A stretch of DNA of 64,000 nt from JACQAP01 sp035275265 (lineage in GTDB: Bacteria > Pseudomonadota > Gammaproteobacteria > Burkholderiales > JACQAP01). The stretch is from positions 124,001 through 188,000 of the forward strand of contig DATENC010000004.1 in NCBI GenBank assembly GCA_035275265.1, written 5' to 3'. Position numbers and translations under genes: made by a program. The notes under the pieces were generated by a model, which saw only the letters and a program-made list of their open reading frames with translations, was not told the origin of the DNA and searched no databases. Positions 44,482 through 51,879 of this stretch are shown here, one piece after another (position 1 is the stretch's first letter; the number at the start of each line of letters is the position of its first letter).

Positions 44482-45975
44482 ATGAGCCCGGCTCCAGCAT
44501 CTGCTGCACGCGGCACGGTTCCTTTCGGGAATCTCCCGCCACTGCAACTTTCCACGCTTCCTGTATTCATCGGCCTGTTCGCTTACGTGGGACCCGGCAT
44601 TCTCTGGGCCGCGCTGGCGCAGGGTTCCGGTGAACTGATCTTCTGGCCCTACATCACCGCCAAATACGGCGCCGCTTTCCTCGGCCTGCTGATTCCCGCC
44701 GCACTACTGCAGTACTGGCTCAACCTCGAGATCTGTCGCTACACCATCGTCACCGGCGAAACGCCGATGACCGGATTCAGCCGCATCGGTCGCTGGTTCG
44801 CCTGGTTCGCCTGGATACTGGTGTTCGTGGAAAATATCTGGTTCGGTGCCTACGCCTCGGCCGGAGGCACGGCGCTGGCCGCGCTCACCGGATTCCCCGA
44901 CGGCTGGACGCCGCGCGGACAATCGCTGTTCTGGGGGTATCTCACCATATCGATCTATCTGGTGGCGCTGGTGGCCAGCCGCGTTGCCTACACTTTCGTC
45001 GAGAGATTTTCGATGGTTGTGGTTTTCATCACCATGAGCGGGATCATCTTCGCCGTTTTTCAGGGACCGGTCCTGGCTGTCACAGGAGAGTTTTTCGGCG
45101 CCCTGATTCCGCACTTGACCATTCCCGCGGACGTTCCGAACTGGGACCCGGCGGACTGGAATACGCTCGCGACTTGCATCGCCTTTGCCGGCGCGGGTGG
45201 GATGGGACAGCTTTTTATCGCCTACTGGATGCGGGACAAGGGCATCGGCATGGGCAAGAACGTCGGCCGCATCACATCGCCGATCACGGGCAAGGCCGAG
45301 ACCATCCCTGCAACCGGTTTTTACTTCGCCGACACCGAGGAGAACAAGAAAAATTACAAGGGCTGGGTGCGCTATTTCAGCCTTGAGAACGGGATCGGCG
45401 TGGGACTGAACCTGGCGACCACCATCATCATGTGCTGGCTGGCGTACGCGCTGCTACTGCCGAAAGGCATCATTCCCAAGGGCTGGGAAATCGCCGTGGT
45501 GCAATCGGCATTTTTCGAAGTGGCATGGGGCACGATAGGCAAGGCGCTGTTCCTGATTGTAGCGGCCGCGTTCCTGTGCGATGCCTGGTTGCAGCTTACC
45601 GACGGTTTTTCGCGCATCCAGGCGGACTTTTTCTACTCGAACATCAAGGGCGCGCAGAAGCTGCACTATCGGAGTTGGTATTACATCTTCGTCGGCATCT
45701 TCACCGTGCTGACCGTGGTTACCATGGCGCTGGCTCAGCCGGGCACGCTGATCATCATCCGTGGAGTCGTGGCGTTCCTCGCGATGGCCATCATCGCGCC
45801 GGCTTTCGTGTATCTGAATTACGTAATGCTGCCCAGGGTGTTCCCGAAATGGGTGAAACCTCATCCAGTGACGCAGGTGCTGATGCTGGTGTGCACGCTT
45901 ACCTATATGGTGATGGCGGTGGGTTACGTCTATCTCAACTGGGCACAACTCAGTAAATTGGTGACCGGCGGCTGA
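44482..45975 (+). CDS. Nramp-superfamily membrane transporter lacking the metal-binding DPGN motif
   Basis: A 497-residue protein with about 11-12 transmembrane segments and an Nramp-like sequence pattern. In Nramp the first helix carries DPGN, whose Asp and Asn bind the metal; here the site reads YVGPGILWAALAQGSGELIFWP, with G and I in those places. The helix-6 MPH motif is also missing (FAGAGGMGQLFIAYWM). Transport of Mn2+ or Fe2+ by the standard mechanism is therefore unlikely; Nramp-related proteins with other substrates (Mg2+, Al-complexes, organic ions) are known. The SD GGGGAGG is strong. Convergent with the GMC gene. Confidence 0.85.
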   Translation: MSPAPASAARGTVPFGNLPPLQLSTLPVFIGLFAYVGPGILWAALAQGSGELIFWPYITAKYGAAFLGLLIPAALLQYWLNLEICRYTIVTGETPMTGFSRIGRWFAWFAWILVFVENIWFGAYASAGGTALAALTGFPDGWTPRGQSLFWGYLTISIYLVALVASRVAYTFVERFSMVVVFITMSGIIFAVFQGPVLAVTGEFFGALIPHLTIPADVPNWDPADWNTLATCIAFAGAGGMGQLFIAYWMRDKGIGMGKNVGRITSPITGKAETIPATGFYFADTEENKKNYKGWVRYFSLENGIGVGLNLATTIIMCWLAYALLLPKGIIPKGWEIAVVQSAFFEVAWGTIGKALFLIVAAAFLCDAWLQLTDGFSRIQADFFYSNIKGAQKLHYRSWYYIFVGIFTVLTVVTMALAQPGTLIIIRGVVAFLAMAIIAPAFVYLNYVMLPRVFPKWVKPHPVTQVLMLVCTLTYMVMAVGYVYLNWAQLSKLVTGG

Positions 45976-45993
45976 CGGCTGCAGCTGCACGTT

Positions 45994-47622
45994 TCAACGC
46001 TTCCTGGCGTCTTCCTTCACGAATTCGGCGCCCTTCTCGGCGATCATCGTCGTAGGCGCATTGGTATTGCCGGACGTGATGCGCGGCATCACCGATGCAT
46101 CGATCACACGCAAGCCGGCAATGCCGCGCACGCGCAGGCGGTCATCCACTACCGCGAGTTCATCGCCGCCCATTCTGCAGGTGCCGACCGGGTGGAAGAT
46201 GGTGGTTCCGAGATCGCTGGCCGCGCTCATCAGCGCGAGGTCGGTCTTGAAGTCGGGACCGGGCTTGAATTCCTCCGGCTGGTATTTTGCGAGCGCTCTC
46301 GCCTGCATGATGCGGCGGGTGAAGCGGATCGCCTCTACGGCCACTATCTTGTCCTCACTGGTGGAAAGATAGTTGAGCGTGATGGCCGGATGCGCGTGCG
46401 GGTCGGAACTCTTGATACGCACGTGCCCGCGGCTGGTGGGGCGCAGGTTGCACACCGACGGCGTGATCGCGGGAAAAGCATGCAGCGGCGAGCCGAACTT
46501 GTCCAGGGACAGCGGTTGCACATGCCATTCGATGTTCGGCGACGGCTGCGCCGGATTGCTTTTCGCGAACGCGCCCAGTTGCGAGGGCGGCATGGTCAGC
46601 GGGCCAGTGCGGAAGAACAGGTACTCGAGCCCCATCGCCATTTTTCCGAACACGCTGTTGGCACGCTCGTTGAGCGTGTGCACGTTCTTCACCTGATACA
46701 TCATTCGGATCTGCAGGTGGTCGTGCAGATTTTCACCCACTCCGGGAAGATCGTGTTCGACGTGTATGCCGAGATACTGCAGCAACGCCCCTGGGCCGAT
46801 ACCGGAGAGCTGAAGAATCTGCGGTGACCCGATCGCGCCAGCGGCGAGGATTACTTCGCCCCGGGCTTCGGCGAACTCGTTGCCGCGCAGACCGAGACTG
46901 AATTCCACACCGGTGGCCTTCTTCACGGATCCCGACGTCTGCAGGCGCACACGCTTCACGTGCGCGTGAGTGAGCACCGTCAGGTTCGGCCGATGCATCA
47001 CCGGCCGCAGAAAGGCCTTGGTGTTGCTCCAGCGCACGCCGCGCCGCTGGTTCATCTGAAAATAGGCGTTGCCGAAATTGTCGCCGCGATTGAATTCCTC
47101 GATCTTCGGAATGCCGCATTCCTCCGCAGCCTCGCGCCAGGCATCGAGGATTTCCCAATTCACCCGCCGCTCCTCGACGCGCAGTTCGCCGCCGGCGCCG
47201 TGCAGCTCGTCCGCGCCGTGCTGGTAATCTTCTGTTCGCTTGAAGTACGGGAGCACCTCGTCCCACGACCAGCCCTTGTTTGTGAGCGTGGCCCAGTGAT
47301 CGTAATCGCTCTTTTGTCCGCGCATGTAGATCATCGCGTTGATCGAGGAGCAGCCTGCGAGCACGCGCCCCCGGGCATAGCCGAGCGAGCGGCCATTCAG
47401 TCCCGGATCGGGTTCTGTCTTGTCGCACCAATCGGTGCGCGGGTTGCCGATGGTGTAGAGATATCCGACCGGAACATGGATCCAGAAGTAATCGTCCTTG
47501 CCGCCCGCCTCGAGCAGTAGAACGCGCACGTCAGGATCCGCGCTCAGACGATTGGCGAGCAGGCAGCCGGCCGAACCGGCGCCGACGATGACGTAGTCGA
47601 ATGGTCCCAGCGATTGGGCCAT
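45994..47622 (-). CDS. GMC family FAD oxidoreductase (choline/alcohol dehydrogenase-like)
   Basis: A 542-residue flavoenzyme. The FAD site YVIVGAGSAGCLLANRLS is at 9-26. The GMC signature 1 region is GRVLAGCSSINAMIYMRGQ, signature 2 lies near GEVILAAGAIGSPQILQLSGIG, and the catalytic His is in TIFHPVGTCRMGGDE, with the terminal SGNTNAPTTMIAEKGAEFV. It resembles polyethylene-glycol, alkanol or choline dehydrogenases; the substrate is unknown. AAGGAAG precedes the ATG. No signal peptide. The 522-bp gap behind its start contains a heptamer array. Confidence 0.94.
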   Translation of the reverse strand: MAQSLGPFDYVIVGAGSAGCLLANRLSADPDVRVLLLEAGGKDDYFWIHVPVGYLYTIGNPRTDWCDKTEPDPGLNGRSLGYARGRVLAGCSSINAMIYMRGQKSDYDHWATLTNKGWSWDEVLPYFKRTEDYQHGADELHGAGGELRVEERRVNWEILDAWREAAEECGIPKIEEFNRGDNFGNAYFQMNQRRGVRWSNTKAFLRPVMHRPNLTVLTHAHVKRVRLQTSGSVKKATGVEFSLGLRGNEFAEARGEVILAAGAIGSPQILQLSGIGPGALLQYLGIHVEHDLPGVGENLHDHLQIRMMYQVKNVHTLNERANSVFGKMAMGLEYLFFRTGPLTMPPSQLGAFAKSNPAQPSPNIEWHVQPLSLDKFGSPLHAFPAITPSVCNLRPTSRGHVRIKSSDPHAHPAITLNYLSTSEDKIVAVEAIRFTRRIMQARALAKYQPEEFKPGPDFKTDLALMSAASDLGTTIFHPVGTCRMGGDELAVVDDRLRVRGIAGLRVIDASVMPRITSGNTNAPTTMIAEKGAEFVKEDARKR

Positions 47623-48144
47623 CGCTTCCTTTATATATGGGGTAAATCCGGGCGAGCCCGGACGCGGCTCGATGCGGCGGCAGAGATTATGCCCGATTGG
47701 GTGCGCTGGACAATTCCTTCGTTGAGCAGCCCCCGTTCACAACTCGTTCACTCATCACCCTTCACGCTTTCCTTTCACTGACCCATTGGTTTTTCCAAGC
47801 GCCGTCGAAATTTCGTTCGACTTGGGTCGATCCGTGACGCTTTTCGCCAAAAGAGCTGTTGACCCTTCGTCATTGCCATGCGTCGGCATTCAGACACTCA
47901 CTTTTTTCCTTAAGAAACAGAGCACATTCGAACAATAGTGCGAGTGTCATTTTTTCAACATGGCTCAATGGCATAGCCATTGCGACAGGAAAGGTACGCC
48001 TGGGGGTCGCGGCGTACAGGGAGATCGGGTGTCTTTTTGCACCCCGTTCGCGCAAACCCCAGGTGCTTTTTTCCCAAGTTCGTAAGCGTGCTTAAGCCAC
48101 GCGCGACCCCAACAGGACGGCAGCCCCCGGAGGTCAAGGCCCGT
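47623..48144. other. 522-bp divergent gap without a gene
   Basis: The gap lies between the GMC gene (minus) and the barrel gene (plus). It holds a pyrimidine heptamer array (47734-47779) and an AT-rich region at 47870-47960 (TTTTTCAAC, TTGACC) that may contain promoters for the plus-strand gene. It also holds a short dyad GGCTCAATGGCATAGCC at about 47961. No convincing small gene was found on either strand. Confidence 0.5.
47734..47779. repeat. heptamer repeat array, pyrimidine strand
   Basis: CGTTCAC (47734-47740), then CGTTCAC, TCATCAC, CCTTCAC, GCTTTCC and TTTCACT in contiguous 7-bp register (47745-47779). It is the reverse-complement orientation of the GTGAACG-type units and lies upstream of the minus-strand GMC gene. 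Confidence 0.6.
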
Positions 48145-48747
48145 ATGAAGGATCAACGAACATTGTCGGTGCTTCGAGCTGTTTTCGCCGGATTGGCGTT
48201 GACGGTGCTTGGTGCTGCCGCAGCAGACGACCGTGGCAGTGATGTTGCAGCTGGTGGCGCCAGTGTAAACGCCGCTTCATCGGAGCAGGACCGGCCGGCA
48301 GATGCCTGGTTCAATCTCGATGCGCTGGACCTCAACGTGTACGGGTTTTCGTACCATCCCGACCGCGAGGCCATTCACCGCTTGCACCTGGACAACGAAG
48401 TCAATCCCGGGCTAGGACTTCACTACGAATTTTCCGACACGGAACGGGGAACCGCTTTTGCCGAGATTGGCGCGTACAAGGATTCCGGGTCGAACCTGGC
48501 GAAGTTGATAGCACTGGGCTACCAGTACAAATTTGCAAAGCGTTGGAGGATTGGCGGGGCCCTCGCCGTCGTGCACAGCGATACCTACAACGATGGCATA
48601 ACCTTTCTCGCCATGATCCCGTTGATCACCTACGACATGGGTCGCGTCAAAATCAACGCGACATATCTTCCGAAGTTAGGGCATTACAACGAGGTCGATG
48701 CGTTCGGTTTCTACATCAGCATTCCATTTGGAAAGTGGACGCGATAA
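48145..48747 (+). CDS. small outer-membrane beta-barrel protein, unassigned
   Basis: A 200-residue exported protein with signal-like residues 8-27. The mature part has alternating aromatic strands: LDALDLNVYGFSYHPDRE, NPGLGLHYEFSDTERGTAFAEIGAYKD, LIALGYQYKFAKRWRIGGALAVVHSD, ITFLAMIPLITYDMGRVKINATYLPKL and DAFGFYISIPFGKW, about eight strands. The length and aromatic girdles resemble PagP or PagL-type lipid A enzymes, but the catalytic residues cannot be matched with confidence. The start at 48145 has GGAGGT about 11 bases upstream. A Zn-finger gene follows 17 bp later. Confidence 0.7.
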   Translation: MKDQRTLSVLRAVFAGLALTVLGAAAADDRGSDVAAGGASVNAASSEQDRPADAWFNLDALDLNVYGFSYHPDREAIHRLHLDNEVNPGLGLHYEFSDTERGTAFAEIGAYKDSGSNLAKLIALGYQYKFAKRWRIGGALAVVHSDTYNDGITFLAMIPLITYDMGRVKINATYLPKLGHYNEVDAFGFYISIPFGKWTR

Positions 48748-48764
48748 TCCGGGGGGTACATCTG

Positions 48765-49022
48765 ATGAAGAACGACATTCTCAAGAAAATCCGTCCTGAC
48801 GCAGGGTGCATGCGATGCGGCCGCGCCTACAACGGCTCTGTCGAAAGAACCGTCATGTGCGCAATTCCCAATAGCACCGGGATGCCCTGCGGCGGTAGAG
48901 TTTTCTGGCGCGCGAATCCGGAGGACTGGACCGAATGTCCAATGTGTGCCGGCACGGGGTTGAGTACAGACAAACCTTGTCAGCGCTGCCACGGTGACGG
49001 GTGGCTCATGGGAACGCGCTAG
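48765..49022 (+). CDS. small DnaJ-type zinc-finger protein
   Basis: An 85-residue cytoplasmic protein with eight cysteines: C15, C18, C32, C42, C58, C61, C72 and C75. CPMCAGTG (58-65) and CQRCHGDG (72-79) are two perfect CxxCxGxG motifs, as in the DnaJ zinc-finger domain, and the N-terminal C15/C18 pair is a further zinc-ribbon-like half. There is no J domain. CQRCH also fits the heme c pattern, but there is no export signal, so zinc binding is favoured. A strong GGGGGG precedes the ATG. It may act as a stand-alone thiol or chaperone accessory. Confidence 0.7.
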   Translation: MKNDILKKIRPDAGCMRCGRAYNGSVERTVMCAIPNSTGMPCGGRVFWRANPEDWTECPMCAGTGLSTDKPCQRCHGDGWLMGTR

Positions 49023-49085
49023 CTTTCGCACCCGTCGCTACCCTCTTCTGATTCACGTTTTCATTGCCGTTCGGCCAGATTGACT

Positions 49086-49106
49086 AGTGACAAGTAACGA
49101 GTGACC
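49086..49106. repeat. short heptamer repeat array
   Basis: AGTGACA, AGTAACG and AGTGACC in perfect 7-bp register, in the gap between the zinc-finger gene and the convergent IclR gene. Confidence 0.55.
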
Positions 49107-49114
49107 GTGGGAAT

Positions 49115-49942
49115 TCAGGCGGGCCGGAACCGGAGCGCCGTATTGATCTGGTCTGCGGCCCGCTTCAGCACAGGCAGAAAATTCCTGGCCACATCGGTAG
49201 CGGAGGTCCTGGATGCCTGGCAACTGACGTTCATCGCCGCGACCGTGCGGCCGGCGCGGTCCACCAGCGGCACCGAAATCGAAACCAGCCCGTCCTCGAG
49301 TTCCTGATTGACCAGCGACCAGCCTTTGCGGCGATCGTCGCGGATGATCTGCTCGAGCCTCGCGCGATCGGTGACGGTGCGCGCGGTATACGCCTGGATC
49401 TGGCTGCGGTCCAGGACTTCATCGAGTTCTTCCTCGCTCAAGCCCCCAAGTAGCACCCTGCCCATCGACGTGCACCACGCTGGCAGGCGGCTGCCGATCG
49501 ACAGGTTGATGGTCATGATCTTCTTGGTGGGTACCCGCAGGATGTAGAGTATCTCGGTGTCGTTCAGCACCGATGCTGAACAGGACTCGTGCACCTCGTT
49601 CACCACTTCTTCCATGAAGGGTTCGGCCAGGTCCCAGAGTGGGGTGGAAGACAGGTAGGAATAGCCAAGGTCGAGGATTTTGGGCGTGAGATAGAAGTCG
49701 CGTCCGTCGGTGCCGACGTAGTTCAGCGCCTGTAGCGTGAGCAGGATGCGGCGGGCGCCGGCACGCGAAAGGCCCGCCTTCGCTGCTACTTGCGACAGCG
49801 TCATGGTGCGCGAGTCGCGGCCGAAGGCGCTGATCACCGATAGGCCTTTGGCGAAGGATTGCAGGAAGGCATCTTTTCCGCGGCCTTGGCGCGTGGGCGT
49901 TTCGCGAGCGTTTACTCGCAGCGCTTTTGCAGGCTGCCTCAC
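49115..49942 (-). CDS. IclR-family transcriptional regulator of the hydroquinone operon (PcaR/PobR-like)
   Basis: A 275-residue regulator. The winged-helix N-terminal region is SFAKGLSVISAFGRDSRTMTLSQVAAKAGLSRAGARRILLTLQAL. The C-terminal IclR effector domain has YLSSTPLWDLAEPFMEEVVNEVHESCSASVL, LPAWCTSMGRVLLGGL and GWSLVNQELEDGLVSISVPLVDRAG. This branch binds beta-ketoadipate-pathway intermediates. The GTG at 49942 (GGAAAGG five bases upstream) is chosen because the longer ATG frame from 50050 would cross the palindromic operator. It is divergent from the operon it presumably controls. Confidence 0.92.
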   Translation of the reverse strand: MRQPAKALRVNARETPTRQGRGKDAFLQSFAKGLSVISAFGRDSRTMTLSQVAAKAGLSRAGARRILLTLQALNYVGTDGRDFYLTPKILDLGYSYLSSTPLWDLAEPFMEEVVNEVHESCSASVLNDTEILYILRVPTKKIMTINLSIGSRLPAWCTSMGRVLLGGLSEEELDEVLDRSQIQAYTARTVTDRARLEQIIRDDRRKGWSLVNQELEDGLVSISVPLVDRAGRTVAAMNVSCQASRTSATDVARNFLPVLKRAADQINTALRFRPA

Positions 49943-50003
49943 TCCGACCTTTCCCCGACGGCTTCGCCGGACTGTTGACACGCTCCGCGCGATTGGCCTA
50001 ATG

Positions 50004-50039
50004 TGTTCGCTATAAAAACAAATGTTCGCATAGCGAACA
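50004..50039. promoter_or_regulatory. IclR-type operator with a second half-site
   Basis: A perfect palindrome TGTTCGC ATA GCGAACA (50023-50039) and a further TGTTCGC (50004-50010) 19 bp away on the same face, between the IclR gene and the dioxygenase operon. The dyad length and spacing suit IclR-family dimers binding as a tetramer. The AT-rich TATAAAAACA between them could be a promoter -10 region for one of the two directions. Confidence 0.75.
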
Positions 50040-50072
50040 AGAATCGGCAAGCGCAGGGCGCAACTCGGTAAC

Positions 50073-50096
50073 GACTGCCGGATTCGACCGGCAGTC
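50073..50096. promoter_or_regulatory. 24-bp perfect leader palindrome
   Basis: GACTGCCGG, a 6-nt loop ATTCGA, then CCGGCAGTC: a 9-bp perfect stem in the leader of the dioxygenase operon, 46 bp before the ATG. There is no T-run, so it is not a plain terminator. It may be a second operator, an mRNA-stabilising hairpin or part of an attenuator. Confidence 0.5.
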
Positions 50097-50142
50097 CGTC
50101 ACGCCGCTGCCGCAATCCAGAAAAACTGACAGAGGAGGACGC

Positions 50143-50640
50143 ATGGCTACCTATCACACCGTTTTCGGGTCCCTGGGCAATTACCAGAAGGGGACCATGG
50201 AAATCATCAACGACAATCCCAAGCACTACGTGTTCTCGAACGTCTTCGAGGTCGCGGCGAAATCGAAGCCCTACGAGAAAGTCGCGGTCGCGAAGAACCT
50301 CGAATATGTAATCGAGGCGATACGCGCCGAAGGCACTTCACCGTGGATGGCATGCGCCCACGACGAATTCGCGGTGGTCATGGACGGGGAAGTCGAGATC
50401 GAGTACGTCAAGCTCGAAGCCGCGGAATCTGTAGCGCCTTCCAAGGAAGGAACCGTGTTGGTCAAAGGCGAACCAAAGGGCAAACGCATGGGATCCGTCA
50501 AACTCAAGCGCGGCCATCAGGCGCTCCTTCCCAAGGGTGCGGCCTACCGCTTCAAGGCGACGCGCCCGTCGGCGATGATCCAGCAGACCCTGAAGGGCGA
50601 ACTCACCAGGGAAAAGTGGGGCGAGATCTGCGCAAAATGA
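50143..50640 (+). CDS. hapC: hydroquinone 1,2-dioxygenase, small subunit
   Basis: A 165-residue cupin-like subunit. It has MEIINDNPKHYVFSNVFEVAAKSKPYEKVAVAKNLEYVIEAI, then SPWMACAHDEFAVVMDGEVEIEYV (the cupin core) and KLKRGHQALLPKGAAYRF. Size (about 18 kDa) and partner match the small subunit of the two-subunit hydroquinone dioxygenases (HapC/PnpC). With the large subunit it opens hydroquinone to 4-hydroxymuconic semialdehyde. AGAGGAGG precedes the ATG. It is the first gene of the operon, downstream of the IclR operator. A heptamer element with a GC hairpin separates it from the large subunit. Confidence 0.9.
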   Translation: MATYHTVFGSLGNYQKGTMEIINDNPKHYVFSNVFEVAAKSKPYEKVAVAKNLEYVIEAIRAEGTSPWMACAHDEFAVVMDGEVEIEYVKLEAAESVAPSKEGTVLVKGEPKGKRMGSVKLKRGHQALLPKGAAYRFKATRPSAMIQQTLKGELTREKWGEICAK

Positions 50641-50642
50641 AT

Positions 50643-50764
50643 GGAGAGGGGAGAGGGACGAGGGATGAGGGAAGAGGGGAGGGAATGAACGCCGCAACGC
50701 GGCGACCCTTCACTCCTTCACTCATTCACCTTTCACCAGTCACTTGTCACGCGTCACCAATCAC
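50643..50764. repeat. bipartite heptamer element with central GC hairpin, copy 1
   Basis: Begins two bases after the hapC stop. Purine units GGAGAGG, GGAGAGG, GACGAGG, GATGAGG, GAAGAGG and GGAGGGA run to 50684. A perfect hairpin follows (CGCCGC 50690-50695, GCGGCG 50699-50704). Then come pyrimidine units with NTCAC at 7- and 8-bp steps (CCTTCAC to CAATCAC, to 50764). It ends 21 bp before the next start. The core is nearly identical to the element at 51785. Confidence 0.82.
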
Positions 50765-50785
50765 CAGATTTGCGGAGAAAATCCT

Positions 50786-51778
50786 ATGAATGCACCTGCG
50801 GAAATCAAACTACCGGCAACCATCGCCGGCTACAAGACCTTCACCCTGGGCGAATTCACCTTGGCCCGCGACGAATATTTCGTCACCCTTACCTGGCCGG
50901 CGAAAGGCCAGCGCCAGTCGCACACGATGAGCGCGGATGCTTTCCTACGCGCGATGATGCGCGACGTGGCGTGGGGTTTTTTCTATGGCCTGGTCAACTT
51001 CGACACAGTCTTCGGTACCCGCAATCTTTACGGCAAAGTGGAACTGTTCGCGGGGCGCTACAACGAGGCCATCCACGGCGCCGGACTGTCCTACGTCGAG
51101 ACCTTCGAGACGCCCAAGGCGATGGCGAAGTTCAAGGAAATTCTCTCTGACTGGGTGAATGCCGGCTTCGACCCGTTTGCCGCTCCCTCGGAGACCGGCA
51201 ACACCGCCTTCGGCGAAAAAAACGGCAACAACGTTGCCGCCATCGAACGATTCCGCGTGGCGACCAAACGCATGCCGGGACTGGATGGCGATTCGCCGTT
51301 GCGCAACGACTCCAACGGCTACGCGATCAACCGTGCGTTTACCGATGTAGGACAGGAAGAGCCCGAGATCAAGGCCGAGGCTGGCTTTGAGAAAGAACTG
51401 CACGCGTTCAACCTGTTCAGGTACCTGTCGCGATCGGACGTGACCTGGAACCCCTCGGTGACTTCGGTATGCAGGAACAGCCTGTTCTGCCCGACCACCG
51501 AGGAGTACATCCTGCCGATCATCCACGGCAACGATCGTGTCGAGTGGTTCGTGCAGCTCTCGGACGAGATCACGTGGGAAGTCGCGGATCGCGAAACCGG
51601 ACGGCCGCGCGCGCGCCTGACGATGAAGGCCGGCGACGTCGCGGCGATGCCGGCGGACATCCGCCACCAGGGATTCTCCAAGAAGCGCTCGATGCTGCTG
51701 GTGTGGGAGAACGCCACGCCCGATCTGCCGAAGCGTTATGAGCGCGGCGAACTCAAGCCGTATCCGGTCGAGTTCTGA
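50786..51778 (+). CDS. hapD: hydroquinone 1,2-dioxygenase, large (catalytic) subunit
   Basis: A 330-residue subunit. The start at 50786 has GGAG eight bases upstream. Iron-ligand candidates are N249 and E253 in HGNDRVEWF and H294 in ADIRHQGFS, with H247 two before N249. The spacings N-E 4 and E-H 41 equal those I recall for PnpD (Asn258, Glu262, His303). The fold is cupin-like. With HapC it cleaves hydroquinone using Fe(II) and O2. Two heptamer elements with the same core flank the gene on either side. The enzyme class is firm; preference among substituted hydroquinones is not visible. Confidence 0.93.
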   Translation: MNAPAEIKLPATIAGYKTFTLGEFTLARDEYFVTLTWPAKGQRQSHTMSADAFLRAMMRDVAWGFFYGLVNFDTVFGTRNLYGKVELFAGRYNEAIHGAGLSYVETFETPKAMAKFKEILSDWVNAGFDPFAAPSETGNTAFGEKNGNNVAAIERFRVATKRMPGLDGDSPLRNDSNGYAINRAFTDVGQEEPEIKAEAGFEKELHAFNLFRYLSRSDVTWNPSVTSVCRNSLFCPTTEEYILPIIHGNDRVEWFVQLSDEITWEVADRETGRPRARLTMKAGDVAAMPADIRHQGFSKKRSMLLVWENATPDLPKRYERGELKPYPVEF

Positions 51779-51784
51779 GAATAC

Positions 51785-51872
51785 AGGGGAGAGAGGCGAG
51801 GGCCGAGGGGCGAGGGAATGAACGCCGCGACGCGGCGACCCTTCACCCTTCACTCATTCACTCCTTCACCCC
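51785..51872. repeat. bipartite heptamer element with central GC hairpin, copy 2
   Basis: Begins six bases after the hapD stop. Purine units AGGGGAG, AGAGGCG, AGGGCCG, AGGGGCG and AGGGAAT are in 7-bp register. The hairpin is CGCCGC (51823-51828) and GCGGCG (51832-51837), followed by CCTTCAC twice and two 8-bp variants. It stops eight bases before the hapE ATG. The 35-bp core around the hairpin differs at one base from copy 1 at 50643, and the central loop is GAC here against AAC there. Confidence 0.82.
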
Positions 51873-51879
51873 TAATGAA

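Noticed and set aside
48980..48994. Heme c site CQRCH in the 85-residue protein
   Set aside because: No signal peptide and a clear DnaJ-type CxxCxGxG context favour zinc.
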